DNA from: a virus
Virus record (IMG/VR): IMGVR_UViG_3300044710_000131
Location: 1-33,910 of that record
Strand: one strand, 5' to 3'
Length of the DNA: 33,910 bases
Numbering within the stretch: position 1 is the stretch's first letter; every line of letters starts with the position of its first letter. Under the pieces are notes generated by a model. That model did no database searches. It saw only the letters and a list, made by a program, of their open reading frames with translations, and was not told where the DNA came from. Both the position numbers and the translations under genes were made by a program. This document shows, one piece after another, positions 1-6,303 of the stretch.

Positions 1-127
1 ACAAGAGCATTTGTTTATGGAGTTACTGGCGTTGGTGTAGCTGGTGCTGCTGTTTTAGTTACAGCCGGCAATCAGCTTGGTGTTGCTGTTTCATCAATCA
101 AATACAAAACCAATATCAGACAGATGG
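1..127. repeat. Terminal direct repeat (circular contig overlap), left copy
   Basis: These 127 bases are identical, as read by eye, to 33784-33910. The tail-fibre reading frame is continuous across the join. A length of exactly 127 equals a common assembler k-mer size, so this is most simply the overlap left when a circular or circularly permuted genome is linearised, and not a biological terminal repeat. The unique genome length would then be 33783 bp. Confidence 0.95.
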
Positions 128-369
128 AAGATGAGTCTGAGGATATTTATAAATTAACTCCTGTAATATTCAATTATAAAGATGATGAAGATGGTCCTGA
201 TTGTTGGGGATTAATTGCAGAAGAGGTTGAACAATTTATGCCTAGACTTGTGGCATATGATCAACATGAGTTACCTATGTCTGTTAAATATCATGAACTA
301 CCAATCTTATTGTTAAATGAAATTAAAAAGCTCAAAAAAGAAATAGATGATTTAAAGCGTAGATTTTAA
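1..369 (+). CDS. Tail fibre C-terminus with S74 endosialidase-type chaperone domain (3' part of the gene starting at 32164)
   Basis: This is the last 122 codons of the fibre gene that begins at 32164 and runs off the right end of the window. The frame is open from base 1. After the end of the fibre shaft comes SSIKYKTNI (codons from base 91), which matches the Ser-containing autocleavage site of the Peptidase_S74 intramolecular chaperone. It is followed by the family's WGLIAEEVEQFMP, VKYHELP, LLLNEI and a Lys-rich coiled coil. In this family the domain trimerises the fibre and then cuts itself off. The domain call rests on motif recognition. The gene ends before a hairpin and faces the minus-strand operon. 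Confidence 0.9.
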   Translation, partial: TRAFVYGVTGVGVAGAAVLVTAGNQLGVAVSSIKYKTNIRQMEDESEDIYKLTPVIFNYKDDEDGPDCWGLIAEEVEQFMPRLVAYDQHELPMSVKYHELPILLLNEIKKLKKEIDDLKRRF

Positions 370-380
370 ATTCTGTAGAA

Positions 381-411
381 AAGCATGGAAGTTTATCAAA
401 AAACCATGCTT
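381..411. terminator. Hairpin between convergent genes, possible bidirectional terminator
   Basis: AAGCATGG (381-388) and CCATGCTT (404-411) form an 8-bp perfect stem with an A-rich loop. The hairpin lies between the end of the fibre gene (369) and the end of the convergent minus-strand operon (434). A clear U-tract is missing on both sides, so termination is an inference from position. Confidence 0.4.
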
Positions 412-433
412 CTCTACTAAGAGAGTAATGAAA

Positions 434-604
434 TCATGCTTTATTAATAGTATAAACAAGTGACCAATTTGGCGAATTATCATCTGATGAATTTTGTTGA
501 TACACATCTATTCTATCATTATAGGTCACATGAATAATTGTTCCCTTTGGCAATTGATCCAAATGGGTTGGCTCACTAAGCCTATATAATATTTTGTCTT
601 TCAT
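434..604 (-). CDS. Small hypothetical protein (56 aa)
   Basis: A 56-residue reading frame starting MKDKILYRLSEP and ending VYTINKA. It is preceded on the minus strand by AAGGAG about six bases before the ATG, which makes it a convincing gene despite its size. It is the last gene of the leftward operon and stops shortly before the fibre gene's terminator hairpin. It has no membrane segment; the protein is polar with a central Asp/Asn/Ser-rich stretch. I recognise no family. Confidence 0.65.
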   Translation of the reverse strand: MKDKILYRLSEPTHLDQLPKGTIIHVTYNDRIDVYQQNSSDDNSPNWSLVYTINKA

Positions 605-623
605 TATTACTCCTTCTATTTAG

Positions 624-743
624 TTATCTTTTTTTAGAATCTGCAATCTTTCCAGCTTGTTTAACGCCATCTGTTCTGCCCCAAAAATACATTAATTGGC
701 AAATCAAAATAAAGCTTAAAGTTATTGATATATAAAAAAACAT
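624..743 (-). CDS. Small single-span membrane protein (39 aa)
   Basis: The frame starts MFFYISITLSFILICQLMYF, an almost uninterrupted hydrophobic helix, then a polar tail rich in Lys. It starts 11 bases after the stop of the upstream gene (755), so it is probably co-translated; the ribosome site is weak (CGGGA). Predicted to be an inner-membrane peptide with a short cytoplasmic tail. Phages often carry such peptides near early genes for host takeover or lysis timing, but no function can be assigned here. Confidence 0.5.
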   Translation of the reverse strand: MFFYISITLSFILICQLMYFWGRTDGVKQAGKIADSKKR

Positions 744-754
744 ATTATCCCGAA

Positions 755-994
755 TTATTCCTTGTTAATAGTTGGTAAAACCATCCATTGATCATTTGGA
801 TCAATAATTAGTTTGCAATTACAATCATCATAAATCCAATTACATTTAATATCATTACAATAATAGTTATCTGAATAAATTCCATTTTCAGTTATGTTAG
901 CAATTGTTATATTATTTTCTTTAGAATCATAATATAAAATTCTTTTAAAAATCTGCATTGGCCATGTTTTTTTAAATTTAATCCATTCTGGCAT
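755..994 (-). CDS. DUF551-like small protein (79 aa)
   Basis: It begins PEWIKFKKTWP and ends DQWMVLP, matching the two anchors of the phage DUF551 family (N-terminal WIxVKDxLP, C-terminal HWMxLP), with a divergent Asn/Tyr/Cys-rich middle. A good ribosome site (AAAGGAATTTA) lies just before the ATG. The gene is in the leftward operon downstream of the ERF gene, and the leader carries a strong hairpin at 1015-1049. The function of DUF551 is unknown. The family assignment is weaker than for 3923 and 14856 because the middle is so different. Confidence 0.6.
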   Translation of the reverse strand: MPEWIKFKKTWPMQIFKRILYYDSKENNITIANITENGIYSDNYYCNDIKCNWIYDDCNCKLIIDPNDQWMVLPTINKE

Positions 995-1014
995 TTTAAA
1001 TTCCTTTAATTTTC

Positions 1015-1049
1015 ACCACCATAAATTCCCAGTCAGGGTTTATGGTGGT
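1015..1049. promoter_or_regulatory. 11-bp perfect hairpin in the leader of the gene at 994
   Basis: ACCACCATAAA (1015-1025) pairs with TTTATGGTGGT (1039-1049) around a 13-base loop. In the leftward transcript it lies just upstream of the ribosome site of the gene starting at 994. No U-tract follows, so it looks more like a processing or stability element than a terminator. Confidence 0.5.
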
Positions 1050-1063
1050 ATCTGAAAGACTGA

Positions 1064-1089
1064 CACAATGGAAATGAATAATCATTGTG
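1064..1089. promoter_or_regulatory. 7-bp hairpin just downstream of the ERF gene
   Basis: CACAATG (1064-1070) pairs with CATTGTG (1083-1089). It starts nine bases after the ERF stop in the leftward direction and, with the 1015-1049 hairpin, makes a tandem pair that separates ERF from the next gene. Either partial termination or mRNA protection would fit. Confidence 0.4.
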
Positions 1090-1097
1090 CCATTCAA

Positions 1098-1697
1098 TTA
1101 TCCTTTTGAAGCCACCAATTCCCTTATTCTTTTTATTGATGCTAAAAACTTACTTTTGGGCATATCGGCTAATCTTTTAATATTTAACCCATTAAGAACC
1201 TGAACTGCAATATCTGCATGATTTTCAAGTTCCATTTCAAGCTCATCTAATTGGTCTGGAGATATAACTGGCTCTTGTGGTTGAAATGATTGTTTATAGC
1301 CCATCCTCGTTTCATTTACAGACTCTTCGCCATCATCATCTTCTGTAATAACTCCAACAATAGCAGCATAACTATATCTTTTTAAATATGTGATAAATGA
1401 CCCCAATGATTGCACATCTGTTTTTGGTGGATTTATTCTGATCTCACTTGATATGAATTCACCACTTGAATGCATTAATATAGTTTCCAATAAGACTATA
1501 TCTTCAACAATTTTAAATATCTGTGTTACAGCTAATCCGTGTTTTGTTAATGCTGGTCTTGATGATTTAACAATTTCACCAAAATCTGCATATTTGCTTT
1601 TATAGAATGGATTACTTGAACTTAATCGAGCCGATTCCATTTCTGCTTGTGCCTTAGCCAATGCACCTGATAGTTCTTTTATTGATTCACTTTTCAT
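1098..1697 (-). CDS. erf: ERF-family single-strand annealing recombinase
   Basis: This is a 199-residue protein with the ERF superfamily hallmark near the N-terminus: a helix with ALAKAQAEM, then NPFYKSKYADF and a Ser-Arg-Pro-Ala-Leu stretch ending KHGLAVTQ. The middle has LGSFITYLKRYSYAAIVGV. An acidic stretch follows the core domain, and the tail is helical. In P22 Erf the protein forms rings on single-stranded DNA and anneals complementary strands, allowing circularisation or recombination of phage DNA. Its start overlaps the stop of the upstream gene by four bases, so the two are translationally coupled. No exonuclease partner is seen beside it. ERF-type annealing would suit a genome packaged with terminal redundancy. 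Confidence 0.9.
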   Translation of the reverse strand: MKSESIKELSGALAKAQAEMESARLSSSNPFYKSKYADFGEIVKSSRPALTKHGLAVTQIFKIVEDIVLLETILMHSSGEFISSEIRINPPKTDVQSLGSFITYLKRYSYAAIVGVITEDDDGEESVNETRMGYKQSFQPQEPVISPDQLDELEMELENHADIAVQVLNGLNIKRLADMPKSKFLASIKRIRELVASKG

Positions 1698-2077
1698 TCG
1701 GTTTCCTTTGGTTCATTTAATCTCTGCCAATACACTATATCTTGAATTGAGAATTTTTGTTTTGGTTGTTTAATATATTCATCTACTTGAAAATTACTAA
1801 CATATTCATTCTTGTGTTCTTCATCTGAACATTGTATTTTTACTTTAGAGACATTATCTGTAGTTAATTTTATTTCATATTTATCACTAAAACCATCCAT
1901 ATCCGGAAAGCCTATCCAAAAAAATTTAACACTAATTAAACATGTTTGATCAATTTTCTTTTTATTTTCGCATCTCAATTCATCAGTAATATCAAGATTA
2001 TATAACCTTACTGCAGCAATTATTTGATTATCACATCCCCTTGGAGGCATAAATTTATAAATACTAATCCATTCCAT
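1694..2077 (-). CDS. DUF551-like protein with a long insertion (127 aa)
   Basis: It starts MEWISIYKFMPP and ends VYWQRLNEP, the paired N- and C-terminal anchors of DUF551, but it carries about 50 extra residues between them compared with the 77-79 residue copies elsewhere in this genome. It overlaps ERF by four bases and shares one base with the TPR gene stop, placing it firmly in the operon. Function is unknown; placement next to ERF suggests an early role. Confidence 0.6.
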   Translation of the reverse strand: MEWISIYKFMPPRGCDNQIIAAVRLYNLDITDELRCENKKKIDQTCLISVKFFWIGFPDMDGFSDKYEIKLTTDNVSKVKIQCSDEEHKNEYVSNFQVDEYIKQPKQKFSIQDIVYWQRLNEPKETE

Positions 2078-2631
2078 TAGTTCCTTTCATTAATCTCTTT
2101 TAAGTACATATCTAAGATATCACCAATTTCATAATTTGTTCTGCCTGTAAATGTATATTCTTGATACTCCTCTAATGGATCATGACAAATAAATGGTTTT
2201 ATTTTATTTTTTGCTCTATAAATCTCCTCTTTTGCCTTTGAGAACTTCCCCTGCTGTTTTAATGCAAATGCCAATAATAATCGTGGCCAAGGCCATTTGG
2301 GTTGAGCTTTCAGGACGGTCTTTAAATAATTGATATATTCTTCAAATTCCCAATACTCGGGCTCAATATATTCAAAGGCCATAGCAGCTACCAAATTCAA
2401 ATAGGCATTCTTTGGATTGAACTTTAGCCCTTCTTGTGCTATTTTCAATCCAACCAATGGTCCTTGGCCGTAGTAGGTCTCATTTTCTGATAGCCAAACA
2501 TAGGCTATTGGCAATTCTGGCAATAATTCAATTGCCCTTCTCCATAATTCGCAGGCCTCTTTATTATTCATGGACTGCATTAAATAAAAGCCCTCTGTTA
2601 TTAAACTATTATATTTATGTAATTTGCTCAT
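2077..2631 (-). CDS. TPR-repeat protein
   Basis: The protein is all-helical. Recognisable TPR motifs include one around EACELWRRAIELLPELPIAY and others around LKIAQEGLKFNPKNAYLNLV, YLKTVLKAQPKWPWPRLLLA and AKEEIYRAK. TPR arrays bind partner proteins. I chose the ATG at 2631, not the more upstream in-frame start at 2703, because it overlaps the previous gene's stop as ATGA, the usual coupling signal; this gives 184 residues. TPR proteins are uncommon in genomes this small, so it may have been captured from a host and could target a host complex. No catalytic domain is visible. Confidence 0.75.
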   Translation of the reverse strand: MSKLHKYNSLITEGFYLMQSMNNKEACELWRRAIELLPELPIAYVWLSENETYYGQGPLVGLKIAQEGLKFNPKNAYLNLVAAMAFEYIEPEYWEFEEYINYLKTVLKAQPKWPWPRLLLAFALKQQGKFSKAKEEIYRAKNKIKPFICHDPLEEYQEYTFTGRTNYEIGDILDMYLKEINERN

Positions 2632-3206
2632 GGTATTATAGGTGCTGGTGGATTGGGTGTAATAAATTGTGCTGCTTTTGCTGGCACATGTGAGCATAGC
2701 CATGATGTTAAAAATAGTGTTCCAATATCAATGGCTTTTGCTGTTACCCAAACCTTAACAACCAATACAACTCCTTTTGATATAACTTTTTTTAGAACAT
2801 ATTGACCCTCTTTAACAAACTGTTTATTTTTTTTTGCATAATCAATCATATCATATGCATCATTTAATCTGGGTTCACTGTCACCTCTTTTGAATCCATG
2901 CTTTTTTCTGGCACCATTATTATCACCAAACCAATGGAGCCATTTATTGCTTCCCCTTTGATATTTGCCCCTTGGTGTCTTACCGGGCTCAAATTTATAA
3001 ATGAATTCATTATAGATCCATTTAGTTAATAAAACTCCACCAGCAATATAAATAGTTGTAGGATTTACAGCAAGGCCAAATATTGTAACACCACTTTCTG
3101 CTGTTGTTGCTGCAATTACAGGAGCCCATTCTGCTGGTTTACAATTGAATGTAAAAAATAAAAAAAAGAATAATAATTTAAATTTATTATCCATTTGGTT
3201 TTCCAT
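2628..3206 (-). CDS. Membrane or exported protein (192 aa)
   Basis: The N-terminus is a signal-peptide-like stretch: MDNKFK, then about ten hydrophobic residues and FNCKP, with a Cys placed like a poor lipobox. A second hydrophobic segment spans roughly residues 40-62 (VNPTTIYIAGGVLLT). The middle is basic and hydrophilic with a GDNNGARKKHGFKRGDSEPR region. A hydrophobic segment follows near residues 140-170, then a Pro-rich tail. The start may be 3206 or the second Met (3194); both overlap the upstream 50-residue frame. It is coupled to the TPR gene by an ATGA overlap, so the two products may act together at the envelope. I do not recognise the family. Confidence 0.6.
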   Translation of the reverse strand: MENQMDNKFKLLFFFLFFTFNCKPAEWAPVIAATTAESGVTIFGLAVNPTTIYIAGGVLLTKWIYNEFIYKFEPGKTPRGKYQRGSNKWLHWFGDNNGARKKHGFKRGDSEPRLNDAYDMIDYAKKNKQFVKEGQYVLKKVISKGVVLVVKVWVTAKAIDIGTLFLTSWLCSHVPAKAAQFITPNPPAPIIP

Positions 3207-3339
3207 TTTCTAATATATTTCTATGATCTTTTATTTCTTTTGCCAATTGCATTTCATATAGCTTAATTTTATATGAATTATGTGATTCATTTTGATATAG
3301 ATCTTCCAAGATTAGTTCCAGAGATTTAATGTTGTTCAT
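3187..3339 (-). CDS. Small helical protein (50 aa)
   Basis: The frame begins MNNIKSLELILEDLYQN and ends ENGKPNG. It is strongly helical and charged, consistent with a short coiled coil. A GGGGA site lies just before the ATG. The 3' end overlaps the start region of the membrane protein gene by about 20 bases, as expected for a packed phage operon. It is the second gene of the leftward operon. No family recognised. Confidence 0.6.
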   Translation of the reverse strand: MNNIKSLELILEDLYQNESHNSYKIKLYEMQLAKEIKDHRNILENGKPNG

Positions 3340-3347
3340 TGATTCCC

Positions 3348-3479
3348 CTATGAATGCCAAATATGTACTACACTACAAATTTCTTTGCCAAAACGAGTGT
3401 ATTCTTGGCATTTTTCGCAAAATAATTCTTCATTAAGTGATTCGAATATTTCTTGGAGTTCTTTTTGTATATCGTTCAT
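3348..3479 (-). CDS. First gene of the leftward operon: small Cys/His protein (43 aa)
   Basis: It starts MNDIQKELQEIFESLNEE, a helix, followed by LFCEKCQEY and then single Cys and two His residues, enough for one zinc site (CxxC plus C/H). A strong AAAGGAAA ribosome site precedes the ATG. It is the first gene read from the leftward promoter at 3512-3539, so it would be made earliest. A small zinc-binding regulator is a reasonable guess, not shown. Confidence 0.6.
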   Translation of the reverse strand: MNDIQKELQEIFESLNEELFCEKCQEYTRFGKEICSVVHIWHS

Positions 3480-3511
3480 TGTTTCCTTTCAATTAATTTA
3501 AACTTACTCTG

Positions 3512-3539
3512 ATAATAACATATTTATAATAACTTGCAA
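3512..3539 (-). promoter_or_regulatory. Leftward promoter of the 3479-434 operon
   Basis: On the minus strand TTGCAA (3539-3534) is followed after 16 bases by TATTAT (3517-3512), a good sigma70-type match upstream of the operon. The -35 hexamer is palindromic and also serves the rightward promoter. The spacer contains the left arm (3524-3535) of a long inverted repeat. Confidence 0.5.
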
Positions 3540-3561
3540 ATTATTTAAGAAGTTATTATAA
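3524..3561. promoter_or_regulatory. 12-bp inverted repeat, probable operator of a divergent switch
   Basis: TTATAATAACTT (3524-3535) and AAGTTATTATAA (3550-3561) are perfect inverted arms with a 14-base spacer. The arms cover the leftward spacer region and most of the rightward -10 hexamer, so a protein bound here would block both promoters. The HTH product encoded just downstream (3630) is the obvious candidate ligand; this is inferred from position. Confidence 0.55.
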
Positions 3562-3562
3562 T
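3534..3562 (+). promoter_or_regulatory. Rightward promoter of the 3630 operon
   Basis: TTGCAA (3534-3539), a 17-base spacer and a perfect TATAAT (3557-3562). It faces the HTH gene, and its -10 hexamer lies in the right arm of the inverted repeat. Confidence 0.55.
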
Positions 3563-3629
3563 AATTACATATCGAAAAATAACAATGAAATGTTTTCTTT
3601 TTTTTAGTATGAAATATTTAAAGGGCAAA

Positions 3630-3836
3630 ATGATAACAATTGAAGAAATAAAAAGCAAACTTAATGACATTATGATTATAGAAAATAAGGAGATTAGTGA
3701 AATTTGTAGAGAATTAAATATGCACTGGAATACCCTAAATGGTTTTTTGAATAAAGGTAAAGGCGTCAGAATCGATACATTGCATAGATTATATATGTTT
3801 GTAAAGAAGAGAGACGATGAACAAAAGTCTAGCTAG
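3630..3836 (+). CDS. Small Cro/XRE-like helix-turn-helix regulator (68 aa)
   Basis: The core EISEICRELNMHWNTLNGFLNKG followed by RIDTLHRLYMFV has the helix-turn-helix plus helix pattern of XRE/Cro-type repressors, where the second helix contacts DNA. I chose the ATG at 3630 (MITIEEIK) because AAAGGG precedes it; the upstream in-frame ATGs at 3585 and 3609 lack a ribosome site. It is the first gene of the rightward operon, beside an inverted-repeat operator, the place for a Cro- or CI-like autoregulator. It is too short for a dimerisation/protease domain, so Cro-like fits better than CI-like. Confidence 0.7.
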   Translation: MITIEEIKSKLNDIMIIENKEISEICRELNMHWNTLNGFLNKGKGVRIDTLHRLYMFVKKRDDEQKSS

Positions 3837-3930
3837 GCAACTGGCAATCTTAGTAATTTTATTTTTATTGATAGCAATTTTTTTTATCTATAATCCATAT
3901 CCAACAAGGCTGGAGAGAATTTATGAGTAA
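3817..3930 (+). CDS. Small single-span membrane protein (37 aa)
   Basis: The frame MNKSLARQLAILVILFLL continues as one long hydrophobic helix to about residue 25, then a short charged tail ending RIYE. It overlaps the HTH gene by 20 bases and the DUF551 gene by eight. AAGAGAG lies upstream. The overlaps, hydrophobic pattern and positive N-terminus support a real inner-membrane peptide. Function unknown. Confidence 0.5.
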   Translation: MNKSLARQLAILVILFLLIAIFFIYNPYPTRLERIYE

Positions 3931-4156
3931 ATGGATATCTGTAAAAGATAAGTTGCCAGATAAAAGTAAAGAAGTATTAGCTTATGGATCTGGTTATGCA
4001 TTTAATCATAATGGTAATCCAACAATGGTTATAAAAGTATGTTGGTTTGATAAAGACGATAAAAATTGGTGCTATTACTATGATTATGATGAGCATGATA
4101 TTTATTTAATGGGAAATGTAACCCATTGGATGGAATTACCCGAAAATCCTGAATGA
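3923..4156 (+). CDS. DUF551 family protein (77 aa)
   Basis: A clear DUF551 protein: MSKWISVKDKLPDKSKEVLAY at the start, a Trp/Tyr/Asp-rich middle containing VCWFDKDDKNW, and THWMELPENP at the end. Length is typical for the family, which is common in phages and prophages and has no established function. This is one of two clear copies; three divergent relatives lie at 755, 1694 and 14581. It is read with the HTH gene in the rightward early operon. Confidence 0.85.
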   Translation: MSKWISVKDKLPDKSKEVLAYGSGYAFNHNGNPTMVIKVCWFDKDDKNWCYYYDYDEHDIYLMGNVTHWMELPENPE

Positions 4157-4183
4157 TTTATTGTAGGAACAAAGGAATAAATA

Positions 4184-4540
4184 GTGGAAATAGATTACAA
4201 AAAAGAATATCAAGAATTACTTGAACTAATATTAAGTGAAGTTATGAGTGCAAAGTATCAACAGGATGATGTAGACAAGAAATGTGAAGAACCTAATATT
4301 TCTGAAAGACATAAAAATATTTATCACAGTTTGGGTTACACATATAGATTGGTGGGATTATCATTTGCTGAACTTTTATTAAATAGAGTTAATCATATGG
4401 GTTTTCCAGCTGACGAAATAAAATTATCTGTTATTGAAGAATTATTAAGAACATACATTAAAGATGTAAAAGAAGAGGGCATAGAAAGAAATGTTAAAAA
4501 GGTAATTTGGAGTAATAATGAAAAGAGTTTTACAGGTTAA
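4184..4540 (+). CDS. Hypothetical helical protein (118 aa)
   Basis: The gene starts with GTG, supported by AAAGGA seven bases upstream. The product is acidic, helical and soluble, with no signal, membrane segment or recognisable motif. It lies between the DUF551 gene and the replication-type genes, so an early role is likely. A strong hairpin follows at 4624. Confidence 0.6.
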   Translation: MEIDYKKEYQELLELILSEVMSAKYQQDDVDKKCEEPNISERHKNIYHSLGYTYRLVGLSFAELLLNRVNHMGFPADEIKLSVIEELLRTYIKDVKEEGIERNVKKVIWSNNEKSFTG

Positions 4541-4623
4541 AAATCAGAAAATTGCTTGTTTTTTGAAAAAATCAAGAGTAAGATAGCCCTATAGAGTTTT
4601 TGAAAAATAAGTTTAAAAAAAAT

Positions 4624-4661
4624 AAAGAAGTTTGGTTCCGCTTAAGTAATCAAACTTCTTT
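4624..4661. promoter_or_regulatory. 11-bp perfect hairpin before the replication gene
   Basis: AAAGAAGTTTG (4624-4634) pairs with CAAACTTCTTT (4651-4661) across a 16-base loop. It lies in a 150-base gap that otherwise holds only A-rich sequence. The 3' arm ends in T-rich sequence but lacks a run of Ts after it. It could be a terminator/attenuator for the early operon or a binding site for the initiator encoded next. Confidence 0.45.
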
Positions 4662-4693
4662 ATAACGAATACATGACACCACCAAAGGAATCA

Positions 4694-5281
4694 ATGTATA
4701 TAAATCAATCTACCATCAAAAAAAGCCCAAATCAAGCACAATTTTCACAACAACCTAAATATTATATTCAACATTTATCTCAAGGGTTTAAACAGGTTCT
4801 TAATACGTATGCTGGTTACACCAATAGAAAAATAAAACATATATTTCCAACAATAGAAACTATAGCTGGAGAATCTGGTGTTTGTGAAAACACTGTAATT
4901 GCAGCAAATAGTTACTTTGAAGAGATTGGAATTTTAATAAAATTAAAAAATTGTGGTAGAAGATCAAATGAATATATTTTGCATCCCTATTTTTATGTTT
5001 CTGAATTTAGAAAATGGGCGTCATCTATTTTAAATAATCTTAAAAATAAATTAGTGGAGATAGTAAATGCTTATAAAGTTTTCTATTATACACAAAGATC
5101 AATTTCAAATAGAGCTTTTGATTTCAATGGGAATATTGGAGTCTATTTAAATAAAAGTATTTATTTAAAAAAGAATTTAGTAACTAGTGATATTAAATAC
5201 ACTAGTGATAGTAAGGTAACTAGTTATGAAGATTTAATAGGATACAAATCCTTATCAAATAGAAAATATGGAGATGGATAA
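4694..5281 (+). CDS. Replication-initiator-like winged-helix protein (HTH_36-like)
   Basis: Residues around 60-95 read as a winged helix-turn-helix: IETIAGESGVCENTV, then SYFEEIGILIKL, then a wing GRRSNEYILHPYF. This is the arrangement of HTH_36 domains in phage O-like and plasmid Rep proteins, which bind iterons at an origin. The C-terminal half is basic, Lys/Tyr/Ser-rich and probably flexible. I chose the ATG at 4694 because AAAGGA precedes it; the in-frame ATG at 4673 has no ribosome site. The stop overlaps the next start as TAATG. The genome has no polymerase or helicase that I can see, so this protein would have to recruit the host replisome. Confidence 0.6.
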   Translation: MYINQSTIKKSPNQAQFSQQPKYYIQHLSQGFKQVLNTYAGYTNRKIKHIFPTIETIAGESGVCENTVIAANSYFEEIGILIKLKNCGRRSNEYILHPYFYVSEFRKWASSILNNLKNKLVEIVNAYKVFYYTQRSISNRAFDFNGNIGVYLNKSIYLKKNLVTSDIKYTSDSKVTSYEDLIGYKSLSNRKYGDG

Positions 5282-5871
5282 TGTTACAAGATGAATTAAA
5301 TGAACTAGTTATCTCTGCTTTTGTAGCAGATGTGGCTAGAAAAATGAATTTGTCTGAAGATCAAGAAGTAAAACTAGCGGCCTACCCTGACCAGTTAGTA
5401 AAGAAGGCTTTTGAAATAACAAGAAAAAAGAAACTAGATAACCCGTTTACTTACATGTACAAGATTGTTTCTGTTGAAGCAGATAAATTAAAAGACCAAC
5501 CAAAAAGAACAATAATCAGGGAATCAATTCGGGAACTAGTTGATGTAAAACCACTGGTTATTTTAGTAGATCCTCCTAAACCTTGGTGGTCTAAGTCTTA
5601 TGATGACAACCTAGTTATGTTCAATAACTGGTACCTTGAACATGGCGATAAATACGCCAATTATTATAGAAAGGACAAGTTGTTTTACAGTAACAGGTTC
5701 ATGGAAGAACTGAATCGAAGATTCAAGGATCCTGACGAAGTCCATCGGATAAACAATAAAGCAAAAGAGTTTGAATCCATTTTGATGAAGTATAAACCAC
5801 AATCGAATACAATAAGCGAAAATAACAAAGTTGATATACTTGTCGGTGAGATAGTTAAAAAGTTAACGTAG
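5281..5871 (+). CDS. Hypothetical protein coupled to the replication initiator (196 aa)
   Basis: A soluble mixed helical protein. The N-terminal third is acidic, followed by a basic stretch (ITRKKK) and DNPFTYMYKIV. A central VDPPKPWW segment is followed by helices containing YYRKDKLFYSNRFMEELNRRF. It is translationally coupled (TAATG) to the HTH_36 protein and followed by RusA. The position resembles that of helicase loaders in lambdoid phages, but no Walker motif is seen, so loader activity is only a possibility. I do not recognise the family. Confidence 0.6.
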   Translation: MLQDELNELVISAFVADVARKMNLSEDQEVKLAAYPDQLVKKAFEITRKKKLDNPFTYMYKIVSVEADKLKDQPKRTIIRESIRELVDVKPLVILVDPPKPWWSKSYDDNLVMFNNWYLEHGDKYANYYRKDKLFYSNRFMEELNRRFKDPDEVHRINNKAKEFESILMKYKPQSNTISENNKVDILVGEIVKKLT

Positions 5872-5895
5872 GGGCAAAATTGAAAGAATTTGGCT

Positions 5896-6303
5896 ATGAT
5901 GTACAAATTTATAATACCTGGAAAACCAATAGCATGGAGTAGACCCAACCCATCATATAAAGACCGACTTATGTTTGATGGACAAAAGAAGCTTAAAAGA
6001 GACTGGGCTATATATTTACAGTCACAGTTTAAGGATGAGCCATTAAAAACAATCCTTTCTCTTGATGTAGTATTTTTCTTTGAACCAGCAATTAGAATGG
6101 CCCAGAAAAAGAGGGCGGCGGTCTCGGGGCGGTCACATTTCTCCAAGCCCGATCTTTCTAACTTAGTAAAATTCCTTGAGGATGCATGTAATGGAATTGT
6201 TTTTCAAGATGATTGCCAAATCACTCAAATATGTGCTAAAAAGATATATGACCTAGAACCAAGAACAGAGTTTACAATTATGGAGATAAATGGCAAGGAT
6301 TAA
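5896..6303 (+). CDS. rusA: RusA-family Holliday junction resolvase
   Basis: The N-terminus FIIPGKPIAWSRPNP and the core HFSKPDLSNLVKFLEDACNG followed by VFQDDCQI and a K are the RusA signature. RusA dimers cut four-way junctions symmetrically and help resolve recombination or replication intermediates before packaging. In the usual catalytic motif PDxDNL the second Asp is present; here it is Ser (PDLSNL), while the first Asp and the later DD pair remain. Start uncertain: ATG 5896 or 5899 or TTG 5890. It overlaps the next gene by 14 bases. Confidence 0.9.
   Translation: MMYKFIIPGKPIAWSRPNPSYKDRLMFDGQKKLKRDWAIYLQSQFKDEPLKTILSLDVVFFFEPAIRMAQKKRAAVSGRSHFSKPDLSNLVKFLEDACNGIVFQDDCQITQICAKKIYDLEPRTEFTIMEINGKD

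Noticed and set aside
1390-1605. Plus-strand frame opposite ERF
   Set aside because: It lies fully within a well-recognised ERF gene and lacks a ribosome site.
5685-6146. 153-codon minus-strand frame over the 5281 and RusA genes
   Set aside because: RusA is clear on the plus strand, and the minus frame has no family motif or fitting neighbours.
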